Of a DNA stretch of 64,000 nt, positions 38,290 to 48,110 are shown piece after piece. Position 1 is the first letter of the stretch; each line of letters begins with the position of its first letter. The stretch spans positions 124,001-188,000 of the forward strand of contig JBMFVE010000003.1 in assembly GCA_049966155.1 (NCBI GenBank). The letters are read 5' to 3'. The notes below the pieces were generated by a model. That model was not told the DNA's origin, ran no database searches, and worked only from the letters and a program-made list of their open reading frames with translations. The position numbers were made by a program, and so were the translations under genes. Origin of the DNA: JBMFVE01 sp049966155 (lineage in GTDB: Bacteria > Bacteroidota > Ignavibacteria > Kryptoniales > JAKASW01).

Positions 38290-39309
38290 ATGAAGACAAA
38301 GACCGTTTTAATAACCGGTGCAAATGGAGAGATAGGGCATGGCTTGATTTCACATCTTGCTGAGAATGATGGAGTCAAGGTTGTAGCCCTTGATTTGAAT
38401 CTTTTAGATGATGATACTCGCTCAAAGTGTTTTAAAAGCTATACAGGGGATATTCTGGACAGGAGATTTCTGGATTCCCTTTCCACCGGGTACGACTTTG
38501 ATACTATTTACCACATGGCTGCTCTTCTGTCTACTCGTGCAGAACGACAGCCGACACTTGCACACAAAGTTAACGTTGATGGTACACTCAATTTGCTCGA
38601 AATTGCAATAACTCAATCCAGGCTGCAGGGAAGAGAAATTAAATTTATTTATCCAAGTTCAATTGCAGTGTACGGGCTGCCTGACCTTTTGACAAAACAT
38701 AGGGTCGGCAAGATAAAGGAAGAAGATTGGTGCGAACCTCGCACCATGTATGGAATCAATAAGCTTTATTGTGAAAAACTTGGAAGGTACTACACAAATT
38801 TTTATAGGCAGCTCGATGCCGAACCGGTACAGGGCCGCGTGGATTTTAGGTGCGTTAGATTTCCCGGATTGATAAGTGCATTGACACTTCCTACTGGAGG
38901 GACAAGTGATTTTGCCCCTGAAATGCTCCACTATGCTGCGAGGAATGAAAGCTATACCTGCTTCGTGCGTGAGGATACAAAAATTCCATTCATGGCTATG
39001 CCAGATGCTGTTAATGCGTTACTTAAGCTGGAATCGGCCGCACGAGAGAAACTGAGTCGACAGGTTTACAATGTTGGCTCGTTCAATCCGTCGGCAGATG
39101 AATTATACAAAACTATAAAGGAGGCTTTTCCGGAAGCAAAGGTCTCATTTAAACCTGATTTGAAAAGGCAGGCAATTGTGGACAGCTGGCCTGAGGACGT
39201 TGATGATTCACTTGCAAGGAAAGATTGGGGCTGGGAGCCGTCGTTTAATATGGATCGAGCATTTAATGAGTATCTGATTCCTGCAGTTAAAAAGCTTTAC
39301 AAAAAGTGA
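38290..39309 (+). CDS. L-threonine 3-dehydrogenase, SDR (epimerase-like) type
   Basis: 339 residues. NAD site TGANGEIG at 9-16; catalytic Tyr and Lys in YGINK near 154-158. The C-terminal half has the pattern of Flavobacterium-type threonine dehydrogenases: FRCVRFPGLIS, TCFVREDTKIPFM, VDSWPEDVDDSLARKDWGW. It oxidises threonine to 2-amino-3-ketobutyrate. AAGGAGAGG lies just before ATG 38290. It lies alone between gaps of 229 and 116 bases. Confidence 0.82.
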   Translation: MKTKTVLITGANGEIGHGLISHLAENDGVKVVALDLNLLDDDTRSKCFKSYTGDILDRRFLDSLSTGYDFDTIYHMAALLSTRAERQPTLAHKVNVDGTLNLLEIAITQSRLQGREIKFIYPSSIAVYGLPDLLTKHRVGKIKEEDWCEPRTMYGINKLYCEKLGRYYTNFYRQLDAEPVQGRVDFRCVRFPGLISALTLPTGGTSDFAPEMLHYAARNESYTCFVREDTKIPFMAMPDAVNALLKLESAAREKLSRQVYNVGSFNPSADELYKTIKEAFPEAKVSFKPDLKRQAIVDSWPEDVDDSLARKDWGWEPSFNMDRAFNEYLIPAVKKLYKK

Positions 39310-39361
39310 GATTGGACAGATCTCTTATTATTTTACAATTTTAACGAAATTACACACTTTC

Positions 39362-39390
39362 TTGAGTTCCAAACGAGCTTTATATATATT
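39362..39390 (+). promoter_or_regulatory. Sigma-70 promoter for sucC
   Basis: TTGAGT (39362-39367), a 17-base spacer and TATATT (39385-39390), each with one mismatch to consensus. It gives a leader of about 30 bases before sucC. Confidence 0.65.
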
Positions 39391-39425
39391 AATCTTAAAT
39401 CTGCCAAAATTTTAAAGGTGTTCTA

Positions 39426-40589
39426 ATGAAAATTCATGAATATCAGGCAAAGGAAATTCTGAGGAAGTTTGGCGTCGCCACACCAGCAGGAAAAGTTGCT
39501 TTCAGTGTTGAAGAGGCAATAAATGCTGCCAGAGAAATTGGCGGGGACAGCTGGGTTGTGAAGGCGCAAATTCACGCCGGAGGTCGGGGAAAAGGTGGCG
39601 GTGTGAAGCTGGCACACACTATTGATGAGGTGGGTGAACTTGCATCTCAAATGCTCGGGATGAAGCTGGTAACTCATCAAACTGGGTCCGAAGGAAAAGT
39701 CGTGAAAAGGCTCTTGGTTGAGCAGGGTGTAAATATTGCTCGTGAGCTTTATGCAGGAATAGTGCTCGATAGATCGAGTTCGATGAATGTGGTTATGGTT
39801 TCGACTGAAGGTGGTGTTGAAATTGAAAAAGTTGCGGAGGAAAGCCCGGAAAAGATTTTAAAGGAATATGTAGATCCCGCTCTCGGATTAATGCCCAGTC
39901 AGGCACGCAAGCTGGCTTTTGGTCTGGGGCTCTCAGGCGACGCATTTAAGAACGGAGTAAAATTCCTTACAGCATTGTACAGAGCTTACCTTGAAACCGA
40001 TGCAAGTCTGGCAGAGATTAACCCTCTTGTTTTAACCAGAGAGGGTAATGTACTTGCTCTTGACGCAAAAATGAACTTCGACGACAATGCGCTTTACCGG
40101 CATGAGGAAATTGTTGGCCTTCGAGACTTAGATGAAGAATCGCCGCTTGAAGTTGAAGCGTCAAAGTATCATTTGAACTATATAAAGCTCGATGGGAATG
40201 TTGGCTGTATGGTGAATGGTGCCGGTCTTGCAATGGCAACTATGGATATAATAAAGCTGGCTGGTGGTGAACCGGCGAATTTTCTTGATGTGGGGGGTGG
40301 TGCCAATGTGGAAACTGTTGCAAATGGATTTAGAATTATTTTGTCTGACTCCAACGTAAAAGCAATACTCATTAATATTTTTGGCGGAATCGTTCGCTGT
40401 GATAGAGTTGCTCAGGGGGTCATTGGAGCGGCAAAGCAGGTCTCAGTTAGTGTTCCCGTTGTGGTACGTTTAGAAGGTACGAACGCCAAAGAAGGGGCAA
40501 TGCTTCTGGAACAATCCGGCTTGAATTTTGTTGTTGCCAGAGGATTAAAAGACGCCGCTGAAAAAGTGGTTGCAGCTCTTCAAAATTGA
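39426..40589 (+). CDS. sucC: Succinyl-CoA ligase beta subunit
   Basis: 387 residues. ATP-grasp domain from MKIHEYQAKEILRKFGV, with KAQIHAGGRGKGGGVK; the CoA-ligase part holds GNVGCMVNGAGLAMATMD and NIFGGIVRCD. It makes ATP or GTP from succinyl-CoA in the TCA cycle. The alpha gene sucD is not next to it, which is unusual compared with many bacteria. Confidence 0.94.
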   Translation: MKIHEYQAKEILRKFGVATPAGKVAFSVEEAINAAREIGGDSWVVKAQIHAGGRGKGGGVKLAHTIDEVGELASQMLGMKLVTHQTGSEGKVVKRLLVEQGVNIARELYAGIVLDRSSSMNVVMVSTEGGVEIEKVAEESPEKILKEYVDPALGLMPSQARKLAFGLGLSGDAFKNGVKFLTALYRAYLETDASLAEINPLVLTREGNVLALDAKMNFDDNALYRHEEIVGLRDLDEESPLEVEASKYHLNYIKLDGNVGCMVNGAGLAMATMDIIKLAGGEPANFLDVGGGANVETVANGFRIILSDSNVKAILINIFGGIVRCDRVAQGVIGAAKQVSVSVPVVVRLEGTNAKEGAMLLEQSGLNFVVARGLKDAAEKVVAALQN

Positions 40590-40661
40590 CTGTGGTTCAT
40601 ACGTTAGTTAAGGAGAGCTCAATTTCTATTGTTGTTAAACGATCATTTGAAACTATTTTAA

Positions 40662-42137
40662 ATGGACTGGAATAGGTACGAACCTGTCATAGGACTGGAA
40701 GTTCACGCACAAATGCTTACGCATACGAAAGCTTTTTGCGGCTGTTCGACTGAATTTGGTAAATCACCGAACTCAAATGTCTGTCCAATTTGTCTCGGCA
40801 TGCCTGGTGTATTGCCGGTTCTCAACAAAAAGTTGGTTGAGTATGCCGTTAAAATGGGGATTGCGACAAATTCAATTATTGCATCGAGATCGATTTTTGC
40901 GCGCAAGAATTATTTCTATCCCGATTTGCCTAAAGGATATCAAATATCTCAGTATGAGGAGCCAATCTGTCATGATGGATACATTGAAATTCAATTGAAG
41001 GATGGCACCCGTAAGCAGGTCGGGCTCGTTAGAATTCACATGGAGGAGGATGCAGGTAAGTCAATACATGATCAGGATGTGGATACCCTTGTTGATTTAA
41101 ATCGCTGCGGAATACCGCTTTTGGAGATCGTCAGCAAGCCTGATATCAGGAGTCCTGAAGAGGCGTACCTTTATCTACAGCAAATTAGACAAATAGTGAC
41201 CTATCTCGAAATTTGCGATGGTAATATGGAAGAGGGCTCTCTTAGATGCGATGCGAACATTTCGCTCCGTTTACGGGGATCTGAAAAACTTGGTACAAAA
41301 ACTGAAATTAAGAATCTCAACTCTTTCAGAAACGTAGAGCATGCTCTCGAGGTTGAAATTGAGCGTCAATATTCCATTCTTGAAAGTGGAGAAGCGGTTG
41401 TTCAGGAAACACTCTTATATGATGCTGACAATAATAACGTCCGCCCAATGCGGATGAAAGAAGAAGCAAATGACTACCGATACTTTCCGGAGCCGGATTT
41501 AGTTCCTGTAATTGTAAATGAAAAAATGATTCAGGAAGTGAAGCGTTCAATTCCTGAGATGCCACTGCAAAGACGTGACCGGTTTGTTAAGGGGCTCGGG
41601 CTGCCTCTTTACGACTCCGATATTCTTACATCGGAAAAAGAGGTGGCTGACTACTTTGAAGAAATTGTTCATCACCTCGTCACAAAGAATGTTGAGACCG
41701 TTAAACAGGCCAGTAATTATATCATGACCGATATTCTTCGCGCTACCAAGGAGAAGGGATTGAAAATAAAAGATTTTCCGGTTCCGCCAGCCTACATTGC
41801 ACGGATGATTGATTTAATTAATGAAGGAATCATCTCAACAAAGATTGCAAAAGAAATTTTTGAAGAAATGGTGCAAAACGGGAGCTCACCTGATGATATT
41901 GTTAGAATCAAGGGGTTGAGACAAATCTCCGACGAAGATCAAATTGAAGAAGTGATTGACGAAGTGCTCAGCAACAACCCCAGCGAGGTGTCCAAGTATC
42001 TTGGGGGCAAAGAGAAATTGTTTGGCTTTTTTGTCGGTGAAGTGATGAAGAGACTGCATGGTAAAGCCAATCCAAAAATACTAAATGATTTACTTAAACA
42101 AAAGCTTCAGAAGGTAAGAGAAAGCAGCAGTTTATGA
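40662..42137 (+). CDS. gatB: Asp-tRNA(Asn)/Glu-tRNA(Gln) amidotransferase subunit B
   Basis: 491 residues. Starts YEPVIGLEVHAQ; the zinc site in FCGCSTEFG and NVCPICLGMPG; LVRIHMEEDAGKS; the YqeY-like tail at about 340-490 binds tRNA. It passes ammonia to mischarged tRNAs. gatA and gatC are not in the window. Confidence 0.96.
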   Translation: MDWNRYEPVIGLEVHAQMLTHTKAFCGCSTEFGKSPNSNVCPICLGMPGVLPVLNKKLVEYAVKMGIATNSIIASRSIFARKNYFYPDLPKGYQISQYEEPICHDGYIEIQLKDGTRKQVGLVRIHMEEDAGKSIHDQDVDTLVDLNRCGIPLLEIVSKPDIRSPEEAYLYLQQIRQIVTYLEICDGNMEEGSLRCDANISLRLRGSEKLGTKTEIKNLNSFRNVEHALEVEIERQYSILESGEAVVQETLLYDADNNNVRPMRMKEEANDYRYFPEPDLVPVIVNEKMIQEVKRSIPEMPLQRRDRFVKGLGLPLYDSDILTSEKEVADYFEEIVHHLVTKNVETVKQASNYIMTDILRATKEKGLKIKDFPVPPAYIARMIDLINEGIISTKIAKEIFEEMVQNGSSPDDIVRIKGLRQISDEDQIEEVIDEVLSNNPSEVSKYLGGKEKLFGFFVGEVMKRLHGKANPKILNDLLKQKLQKVRESSSL

Positions 42138-42172
42138 ACGATGCATTTGATTAAAACAGTTAGAGGGTCAGG

Positions 42173-42946
42173 ATGCGAAAGAAGATTATAGCAGCTAATT
42201 GGAAAATGAACAAGGATGTAAAGGAAACTTCAGATTTCATATCTCAATTCCGTGAGTTGATGAAAGACTATGATTGTCCTGCTGAAGTTGTGATTTGTCC
42301 GCCCTTCACCTCCCTGCATGTTGGTGCAAAGTTGCTGGAAGGTACGGAGTTCAAGCTTGGGGCTCAAAATGCTCATTATGAAAGTGATGGTGCATACACC
42401 GGTGAAATTTCGACCCGTATGCTTAAATCAATAGGAGTTCATTATGTCATTGCTGGACATTCAGAGCGAAGGCAGTACTTTCACGAAACTGACGATATTG
42501 TGGCAAAAAAGGTAAAAAAAGTTGTTTCGTCGGATTTAAAAGTAATATTGTGCATAGGAGAAACTCTCGAGGAAAGAGACAGTGGAAAAACCTATAAAGT
42601 ACTTGAGAGACAAACAACGGCTGGTCTGGCTGAGCTCAGTAGAGAAGAACTTTCCAGTGTTGTTCTGGCTTATGAGCCTGTGTGGGCCATTGGCACAGGT
42701 AGAAATGCAACGCCTGATCAGGCCCAGGATGCACACGCATTCATCAGGTCTGTGGTTGCAAAAATGTTTGGCAGGGAGTCTGCGTTGAATATTACAATTC
42801 AATATGGAGGTAGTGTGAAGCCAGAAAATAGTGCTCATTTACTTTCACAACCAGATGTAGATGGAGCGCTGGTGGGTGGAGCGAGCTTAAAGGCAGATTC
42901 ATTTGCCTCCATAGTGAAAAGTTGTCCTTTTGGAAAGACAGCTTGA
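42173..42946 (+). CDS. tpiA: Triosephosphate isomerase
   Basis: 257 residues. All catalytic residues visible: K11 in NWKMNK, His near 96 in IAGHSERR, Glu near 168 in AYEPVWAIGTG, and the phosphate loop YGGSVKP. Converts dihydroxyacetone phosphate and glyceraldehyde-3-phosphate. AGGGTCAGG lies before the ATG. Confidence 0.97.
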   Translation: MRKKIIAANWKMNKDVKETSDFISQFRELMKDYDCPAEVVICPPFTSLHVGAKLLEGTEFKLGAQNAHYESDGAYTGEISTRMLKSIGVHYVIAGHSERRQYFHETDDIVAKKVKKVVSSDLKVILCIGETLEERDSGKTYKVLERQTTAGLAELSREELSSVVLAYEPVWAIGTGRNATPDQAQDAHAFIRSVVAKMFGRESALNITIQYGGSVKPENSAHLLSQPDVDGALVGGASLKADSFASIVKSCPFGKTA

Positions 42947-42969
42947 GGTTTGATTGACCAAATGCTACG

Positions 42970-45900
42970 ATGTTTTATGCGAGGATGTATCGTGTTGCCG
43001 GTTTTTGTCTTTTTCTTATAACCTTTCTCGCAGCACATCGGGCAACAGGTCAAATTACCACAACTACGGATACTTTCAAGATATATTCCCCGGACACAAC
43101 TCTTTACTTGCAGCACAAGTTCATCCTTCAGGGTTCTGAGAAGGTTTACTGCAATTCTAATCTATTTATTCGGCAAAAGGACTATTTCATTAATTACACA
43201 CGTGGCTTTGTCTCTTTTAAAAATCACTGCAAATCTGCTTTCGCTGCAACAGATACCCCATACATTGTATCGGTGACTTATCGAAGTTTCCCTTATAACA
43301 TACCAGCAGAATATTCCAGCCATATAGTTGTGGTAAAATATGACAGTGCTCGTAACAAAAATATTAGTTTAGTTGAAGAAAGTAAACCTGTCAATATCGA
43401 TGATTTTTTTGGTACCGACATTAAAAAAAACGGAAGTATTGTAAGGGGTTTTACAATTGGTTCAAATCGTGATTTGACATTAAATTCTGGCTTCAGGATG
43501 AACCTTTCTGGAAAGCTAACAAACGATATCGAGGTAAATGCTGCCCTTACTGACGAGTCGACCCCAATTCAGCCTGAAGGGAACACCAGGACTCTGAATG
43601 AATTTGACAAAGTGTATGTTACAATTAGCTCGCCGCATTTGGGGACAACGCTTGGTGATTTTGAGTATGCACGATCAGATGGAGAATTTGCAAACATTTC
43701 CCGCAAATTGCAGGGAGCTATGGCGGCAGCGAATTACCCGAACGCATCAGTTACAATAGGTGCGGCTGTAGACCGCGGAAAATTTACAACCCAGGAAATT
43801 ACTCCAATTGATGGGAGTCAGGGTCCGTATCAGCTTGTTGGAAATAATGGCGATAGAGAGATTGTAATTGTGGCGGGCACCGAAAGTGTATATCTTGACG
43901 GGGAAAAGATGGTCAGAGGTGAAACAAACGATTATGTGATTGATTATTCTAATGCGCAGATTACATTTACGCCAAAGCATCTTATAACGAACAGGAGCCG
44001 AATTGTAGTTGATTTTGAATATTCAGATATGCAATATCAGCGAAGCTTCTTAGGGGCTTCGGCAACGACAGTGCTAGGAGATCGAAGTCTTAAAATAAAT
44101 ATCTCAGGATATCAGGAAGCAGACGATCCATCCAGTCCAATTGATATTTCCCTTTCGGATTCCGACAAAACGTTACTCGGCAATGCGGGCGGAGATCAGC
44201 TGAAAGCATCAAGATCAGGCGTGAGATTTGCCGGGCGTGATTCTATCACCGGCGTGGGGAAGGGTCAATATGCTCTTGATTCTCTGCTTGTAAACGGGAA
44301 AGAACTTTTCATTTATCGGTTTGTTCAGCCGACCGACACTTTAATGATGAAAAATGCTCTTTATAACGTGACATTTTCCTATGTAGGCAATGGTAAAGGT
44401 GATTACAATAGAGAGGGATTTGGTCAGTACAATTTCGTAGGGATTGGACAGGGAAGCTATTTGCCGATTGTCATTTTGCCGATGCCGCGCATGCAACGCC
44501 TCGCTGATGTCAATGCTGCTTATCAATTTGGAAAGTCGGAAAAAGTTTATTTTGAATATGCTGCTAGCAGTTTTGATGCCAATCGGCTATCGTCATTGAG
44601 CGGAGTGAACACGAATGGATATGCTCTTAAATTTGGTATTGACCTTGCTTCAGATCATTTAAAGGTTGGCAGCTCTGAAATAGGTATGGTGAAACTATCA
44701 TCGACTTCGCGGTTTGTAAATGATAACTTTACTCCAATTGGAAGAACCACTTCTGTCGAGTTTAACCGGGAATGGGGCATCGACACGGTACTTGCTGAAA
44801 ATGAGTTGATTAATCAAGCTCATTTGGAGTTTTCTCCTTCTGGAAAGCTGAGTCGTCTTACTATCGGAGCCGATATCGGGAACATTGCACGAGGTAACAG
44901 TTTTAACTCTGACCGTTATTCGGCGTCTTTTTCGTTAACTGGAGACTCATCATATGTTCCATCCATTTCTTATCATTCGACGTTCTTGAGAACAAGAGAC
45001 AATTTTTTGTCAAACAACGGAACCTGGTTCCGGCAATATGGGCTTATGACATTCTCTCCGGGCAATTTTTCTCCAGGATTTAAGTTCGAAATGGAAGATC
45101 GGCGGACAACCCAAACTTCTACGGATTCTTTACAATTGAATTCATATCGATTTGTGGAATTTGGTCCCCAAATTGGAATTGCGGGGTATTTAAATATGAA
45201 TATATTGGCTGATGTTTATGCTCGTTACGAGGATGCGGTTTTCAGAGGAACTATGATTCCATCAGCTCAATCAATTACAGAGGATATCAATGTAAAATTT
45301 AATGAGTGGAAGCATTTTGCCTCAAATCTTAGTTTGACTTACCGGAGGAAAAAATATTCCGAACCGTTTCGTACATCGGAAAATTTGGATAACGAAGTAT
45401 TCCTTGGAAGATGGGGTGCCAGATATTCACCACTGAGCCGGGGAATCGAGGCCGACCTCTTTTACCAGGCGACAACACAGAGGATGGCGAGATTGCAACA
45501 AATTTTTTGGAAGGTTCCCGTTGGCCAGGGACAATACATCTGGGTGGATGGTAACCATAATGGACAGGTGGATATTACAAATCCAGCAGATTTTCAGCCG
45601 ACAAGATTTGACGGTGACTATGTCTTGCTGACGCAGCCGACAACAACTCTCTATCCCGTAATAAATCTAAAGACAAATTTGAGAATTGGAATCAGACCTT
45701 CGAGATTTATTACCAATGATGGGTCCCTTTTTAAAAAGCTGGTTACAGTTTTTTCATTTGACACTTATTGGCGAATTGAAGAGAACAATCAGACAACGAA
45801 TACAGCGGATATTTATTTGCTTCATCTTTCAAAATTTTTAAATGATAGCCTGACAATAGCCGGATCAAATTCATTCCAGCAGGATATTTATGTTTTTGAG

Positions 45901-46506
45901 AACGACCCTGATTTTTCAATGAGGTTTCGGTTTACACAAAATAAGTCACTCAATCAGTTTGCATTTGCTGCAGAGCGAGGATTTCAGAGGGAGAGAAGTA
46001 CACGCATGAGGGTCAAGCTGAGCAGTGTCTTCTATGAGCAGCTTGATTTATCTTTTAACGATAATGATGTGTCAAGTCGGTATGCTGTTCGGGCTCATCA
46101 GATTATCGGGAGAAGGGTTAGTTCAGAACTATCGTATCGTCCGAACGCCATTGTAACTTCATCGTTTACACTCACATACAGTCAAAACATTGATAATTCG
46201 AGAGCATCATTAACTGCAGTGATGAATTCGCAAAATCTCAAGGTTATTTATTCATTTCTCACACGCGGGAAAATAAGGTTTGAGCTGGAGCGGGACGAGG
46301 TACTGTTACAAAATTTTACGGGCTCTTATGACGTGCCGTTTGAATTATCACAGGGATTAATATCGGGGATAACTTATCTCTGGCAATTTGGATTTGACTA
46401 TCAGGTAAATTCCTTTATTCAGGCGACAGCGAGTTACAACGGAAGGTTAGAGGGTGGGGGATCTCCCGTTCATACACTTCAGGCCGAGATAAGGGCGTTT
46501 TTTTAG
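42970..46506 (+). CDS. Large secreted barrel-like surface protein, function unknown
   Basis: 1178 residues with a signal peptide ending near ATGQ. No catalytic motif is visible. A conserved-looking N-terminal block has GFTIGSNRDLTLNSGFRMNLSG, then LTDESTPIQPEGNTRTLNEFDKV, and the rest is rich in alternating hydrophobic strands ending in a Phe, as in outer membrane barrels. Proteins with this N-terminal style occur in Ignavibacteria and other FCB bacteria and resemble parts of SprA, a gliding and secretion protein, but I cannot claim that identity. It follows tpiA by 23 bases and may share its transcript. Confidence 0.65.
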   Translation: MFYARMYRVAGFCLFLITFLAAHRATGQITTTTDTFKIYSPDTTLYLQHKFILQGSEKVYCNSNLFIRQKDYFINYTRGFVSFKNHCKSAFAATDTPYIVSVTYRSFPYNIPAEYSSHIVVVKYDSARNKNISLVEESKPVNIDDFFGTDIKKNGSIVRGFTIGSNRDLTLNSGFRMNLSGKLTNDIEVNAALTDESTPIQPEGNTRTLNEFDKVYVTISSPHLGTTLGDFEYARSDGEFANISRKLQGAMAAANYPNASVTIGAAVDRGKFTTQEITPIDGSQGPYQLVGNNGDREIVIVAGTESVYLDGEKMVRGETNDYVIDYSNAQITFTPKHLITNRSRIVVDFEYSDMQYQRSFLGASATTVLGDRSLKINISGYQEADDPSSPIDISLSDSDKTLLGNAGGDQLKASRSGVRFAGRDSITGVGKGQYALDSLLVNGKELFIYRFVQPTDTLMMKNALYNVTFSYVGNGKGDYNREGFGQYNFVGIGQGSYLPIVILPMPRMQRLADVNAAYQFGKSEKVYFEYAASSFDANRLSSLSGVNTNGYALKFGIDLASDHLKVGSSEIGMVKLSSTSRFVNDNFTPIGRTTSVEFNREWGIDTVLAENELINQAHLEFSPSGKLSRLTIGADIGNIARGNSFNSDRYSASFSLTGDSSYVPSISYHSTFLRTRDNFLSNNGTWFRQYGLMTFSPGNFSPGFKFEMEDRRTTQTSTDSLQLNSYRFVEFGPQIGIAGYLNMNILADVYARYEDAVFRGTMIPSAQSITEDINVKFNEWKHFASNLSLTYRRKKYSEPFRTSENLDNEVFLGRWGARYSPLSRGIEADLFYQATTQRMARLQQIFWKVPVGQGQYIWVDGNHNGQVDITNPADFQPTRFDGDYVLLTQPTTTLYPVINLKTNLRIGIRPSRFITNDGSLFKKLVTVFSFDTYWRIEENNQTTNTADIYLLHLSKFLNDSLTIAGSNSFQQDIYVFENDPDFSMRFRFTQNKSLNQFAFAAERGFQRERSTRMRVKLSSVFYEQLDLSFNDNDVSSRYAVRAHQIIGRRVSSELSYRPNAIVTSSFTLTYSQNIDNSRASLTAVMNSQNLKVIYSFLTRGKIRFELERDEVLLQNFTGSYDVPFELSQGLISGITYLWQFGFDYQVNSFIQATASYNGRLEGGGSPVHTLQAEIRAFF

Positions 46507-46568
46507 ATAGTTTTAAACTTTTGGAACTATTTAATTATATGTATTGTTAAAATTATGAAAAGTAAAAC

Positions 46569-46862
46569 ATGAAATTTGGCAGTCAATTCGACAAAGATGC
46601 AGTAAAGATTTTTAAAGCTCTTGGAGATGCGACCCGATATCATATTATGAAAATGCTTATGAAAAAGGGAGAGCTATCCTGTGCCGATTTTGACAGGGAG
46701 TTCAGGTTGTCAAAGCCGGCAATGTCTCACCACTATCGTATACTGGAAAATGCAGGCCTCATAGAGACTCGGAAAGAGGGATTGCATATTTATATCAGGG
46801 CACGCACCGATCTTCTGGAAAAGTTCGTGCCGAATTTCATGGAAGCGCATTTAAAAAAATAA
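46569..46862 (+). CDS. ArsR family winged-helix regulator
   Basis: 97 residues. FKALGDATRYHIMKML and the recognition helix LSKPAMSHHYRILENAGLIETRKEG are typical. No metal-binding Cys pair is seen beyond SCADFD, so the signal is unknown. Ten bases ahead of the DoxX gene, which it probably controls. Confidence 0.85.
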   Translation: MKFGSQFDKDAVKIFKALGDATRYHIMKMLMKKGELSCADFDREFRLSKPAMSHHYRILENAGLIETRKEGLHIYIRARTDLLEKFVPNFMEAHLKK

Positions 46863-46872
46863 TGGAGGAAAA

Positions 46873-47247
46873 ATGGAAATCGTTTATGTAATTGGAAGGA
46901 TTTTATTCGTTGCATTATTTTTGAGCAGCGGGTTAACTCACTTTACTAAACTAAAAGACATGAGTGCTTATGCTAAAAGCATGGGAGTCCCTGCTCCCGG
47001 TTTTATGACTGCTCTGAGCGGGTTAATGATACTACTTGGTGGACTCATGGTTCTTTTTGATTTTTACCTTTTTTATGGTGCACTTCTTTTAGTGATATTT
47101 TTAATTCCTACGGCCATTATAATGCATGCCTTCTGGAAAGTCTCAGATCCAATGATGAAACAGGTTCAGATGTCTCAATTTATGAAGAACATTGCACTTG
47201 CCGGTGCTGCCTTAATGATGCTTTATTTTACGTATGGCACGCATTAA
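46873..47247 (+). CDS. DoxX family membrane protein
   Basis: 124 residues, four helices, with the DoxX pattern GRILFVALFLSSGLTHF and MSAYAKSMGVPAPG. DoxX-like proteins have been tied to thiosulfate:quinone oxidation and redox homeostasis; the role here is unknown. AGGAAAA lies before the ATG. A strong terminator follows, so ArsR-DoxX is a two-gene unit. Confidence 0.8.
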   Translation: MEIVYVIGRILFVALFLSSGLTHFTKLKDMSAYAKSMGVPAPGFMTALSGLMILLGGLMVLFDFYLFYGALLLVIFLIPTAIIMHAFWKVSDPMMKQVQMSQFMKNIALAGAALMMLYFTYGTH

Positions 47248-47299
47248 GGTGTGGCTTGTCAATGTTAACTGTCTCTTAGTCGTTTTATAAACCTTCTCT

Positions 47300-47340
47300 G
47301 CCCCCGCTTTTTGTATAAAGCGGGGGCATTTCTATTTTTT
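47300..47340 (+). terminator. Rho-independent terminator
   Basis: GCCCCCGCTTT (47300-47310) pairs perfectly with AAAGCGGGGGC (47317-47327), with a six-base loop and the T-rich tail ATTTCTATTTTTT. Confidence 0.93.
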
Positions 47341-47441
47341 GTCCTGAAATTTAACCGGATTTGACAAATGAGGACTGAGTGAAAGGTCAGAATTTCGATT
47401 GGTATTCTTGAATAAAACTTCAATCACTTTTATATTGAACC

Positions 47442-48110
47442 ATGAATACGGTCCGATTCACGAGGTCAAACAAAGAGATAATCGTCCCCAAAATATTTTG
47501 TGTTGGAAAGAACTATGTTAAGCATGCCGTTGAAATGAAGTCCAGCATCCCAGGCAATCCCATTATTTTTATGAAACCATCATCAGCAATTGTTCATGAT
47601 GGTGCCAGGATAGAAGTACCGACCATTACAAAAGAGATGCACCACGAAACAGAGATCTTCTTTGTTATTGGAGCCGGTGGTAAGAATATTAAGAAGGAAC
47701 ATGCACTTAGACACATTGCCGGCGTTGGTGTAGGTCTAGATTTAACACTGAGGGATATCCAGGCAGAACTAAAAAAAGAGGGGAACCCATGGTTGATTTC
47801 TAAAGGGTTTGATGGCTCTGCACCAATTTCAGATGCTGTGCCCGTAACAGGTATTGATCTGGCTTCTTTGAGCATAAGGTTGTATGTCGGCGGATATATT
47901 CGACAGCAAGGAAATTACAAAGACACTATTTTTAAAGTGGAGGAAATTGTTGAGTATATTTCTCAATTATTTACTCTTGAGCAAGGGGATTTAATTTTCA
48001 CAGGCACACCTGAGGGTGTTGCGTCGATTAGCGCAGGGGATAAGCTTAAAGCTGAACTGCTTAACGGGGACGGTGTGGTGTTGACATCTGTGGGCGTTGA
48101 GATTGTGTGA
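47442..48110 (+). CDS. Fumarylacetoacetate hydrolase family protein
   Basis: 222 residues, single FAH domain. FCVGKNYVKHA, HHETEIFFVIG (metal-binding Glu pair), DLTLRDIQAELKKEG, KGFDGSAPIS and FTGTPEGV. Such short forms act as oxaloacetate decarboxylases, acylpyruvases or diketone hydrolases; the substrate is open. The stop touches the ParA gene directly. Confidence 0.85.
   Translation: MNTVRFTRSNKEIIVPKIFCVGKNYVKHAVEMKSSIPGNPIIFMKPSSAIVHDGARIEVPTITKEMHHETEIFFVIGAGGKNIKKEHALRHIAGVGVGLDLTLRDIQAELKKEGNPWLISKGFDGSAPISDAVPVTGIDLASLSIRLYVGGYIRQQGNYKDTIFKVEEIVEYISQLFTLEQGDLIFTGTPEGVASISAGDKLKAELLNGDGVVLTSVGVEIV

Noticed and set aside
38290..39309. UDP-glucose 4-epimerase (galE)
   Set aside because: The fold is shared, but the C-terminal blocks (DSWPEDVDDSLARKDWGW and TCFVREDTKIP) follow the SDR-type threonine dehydrogenases.
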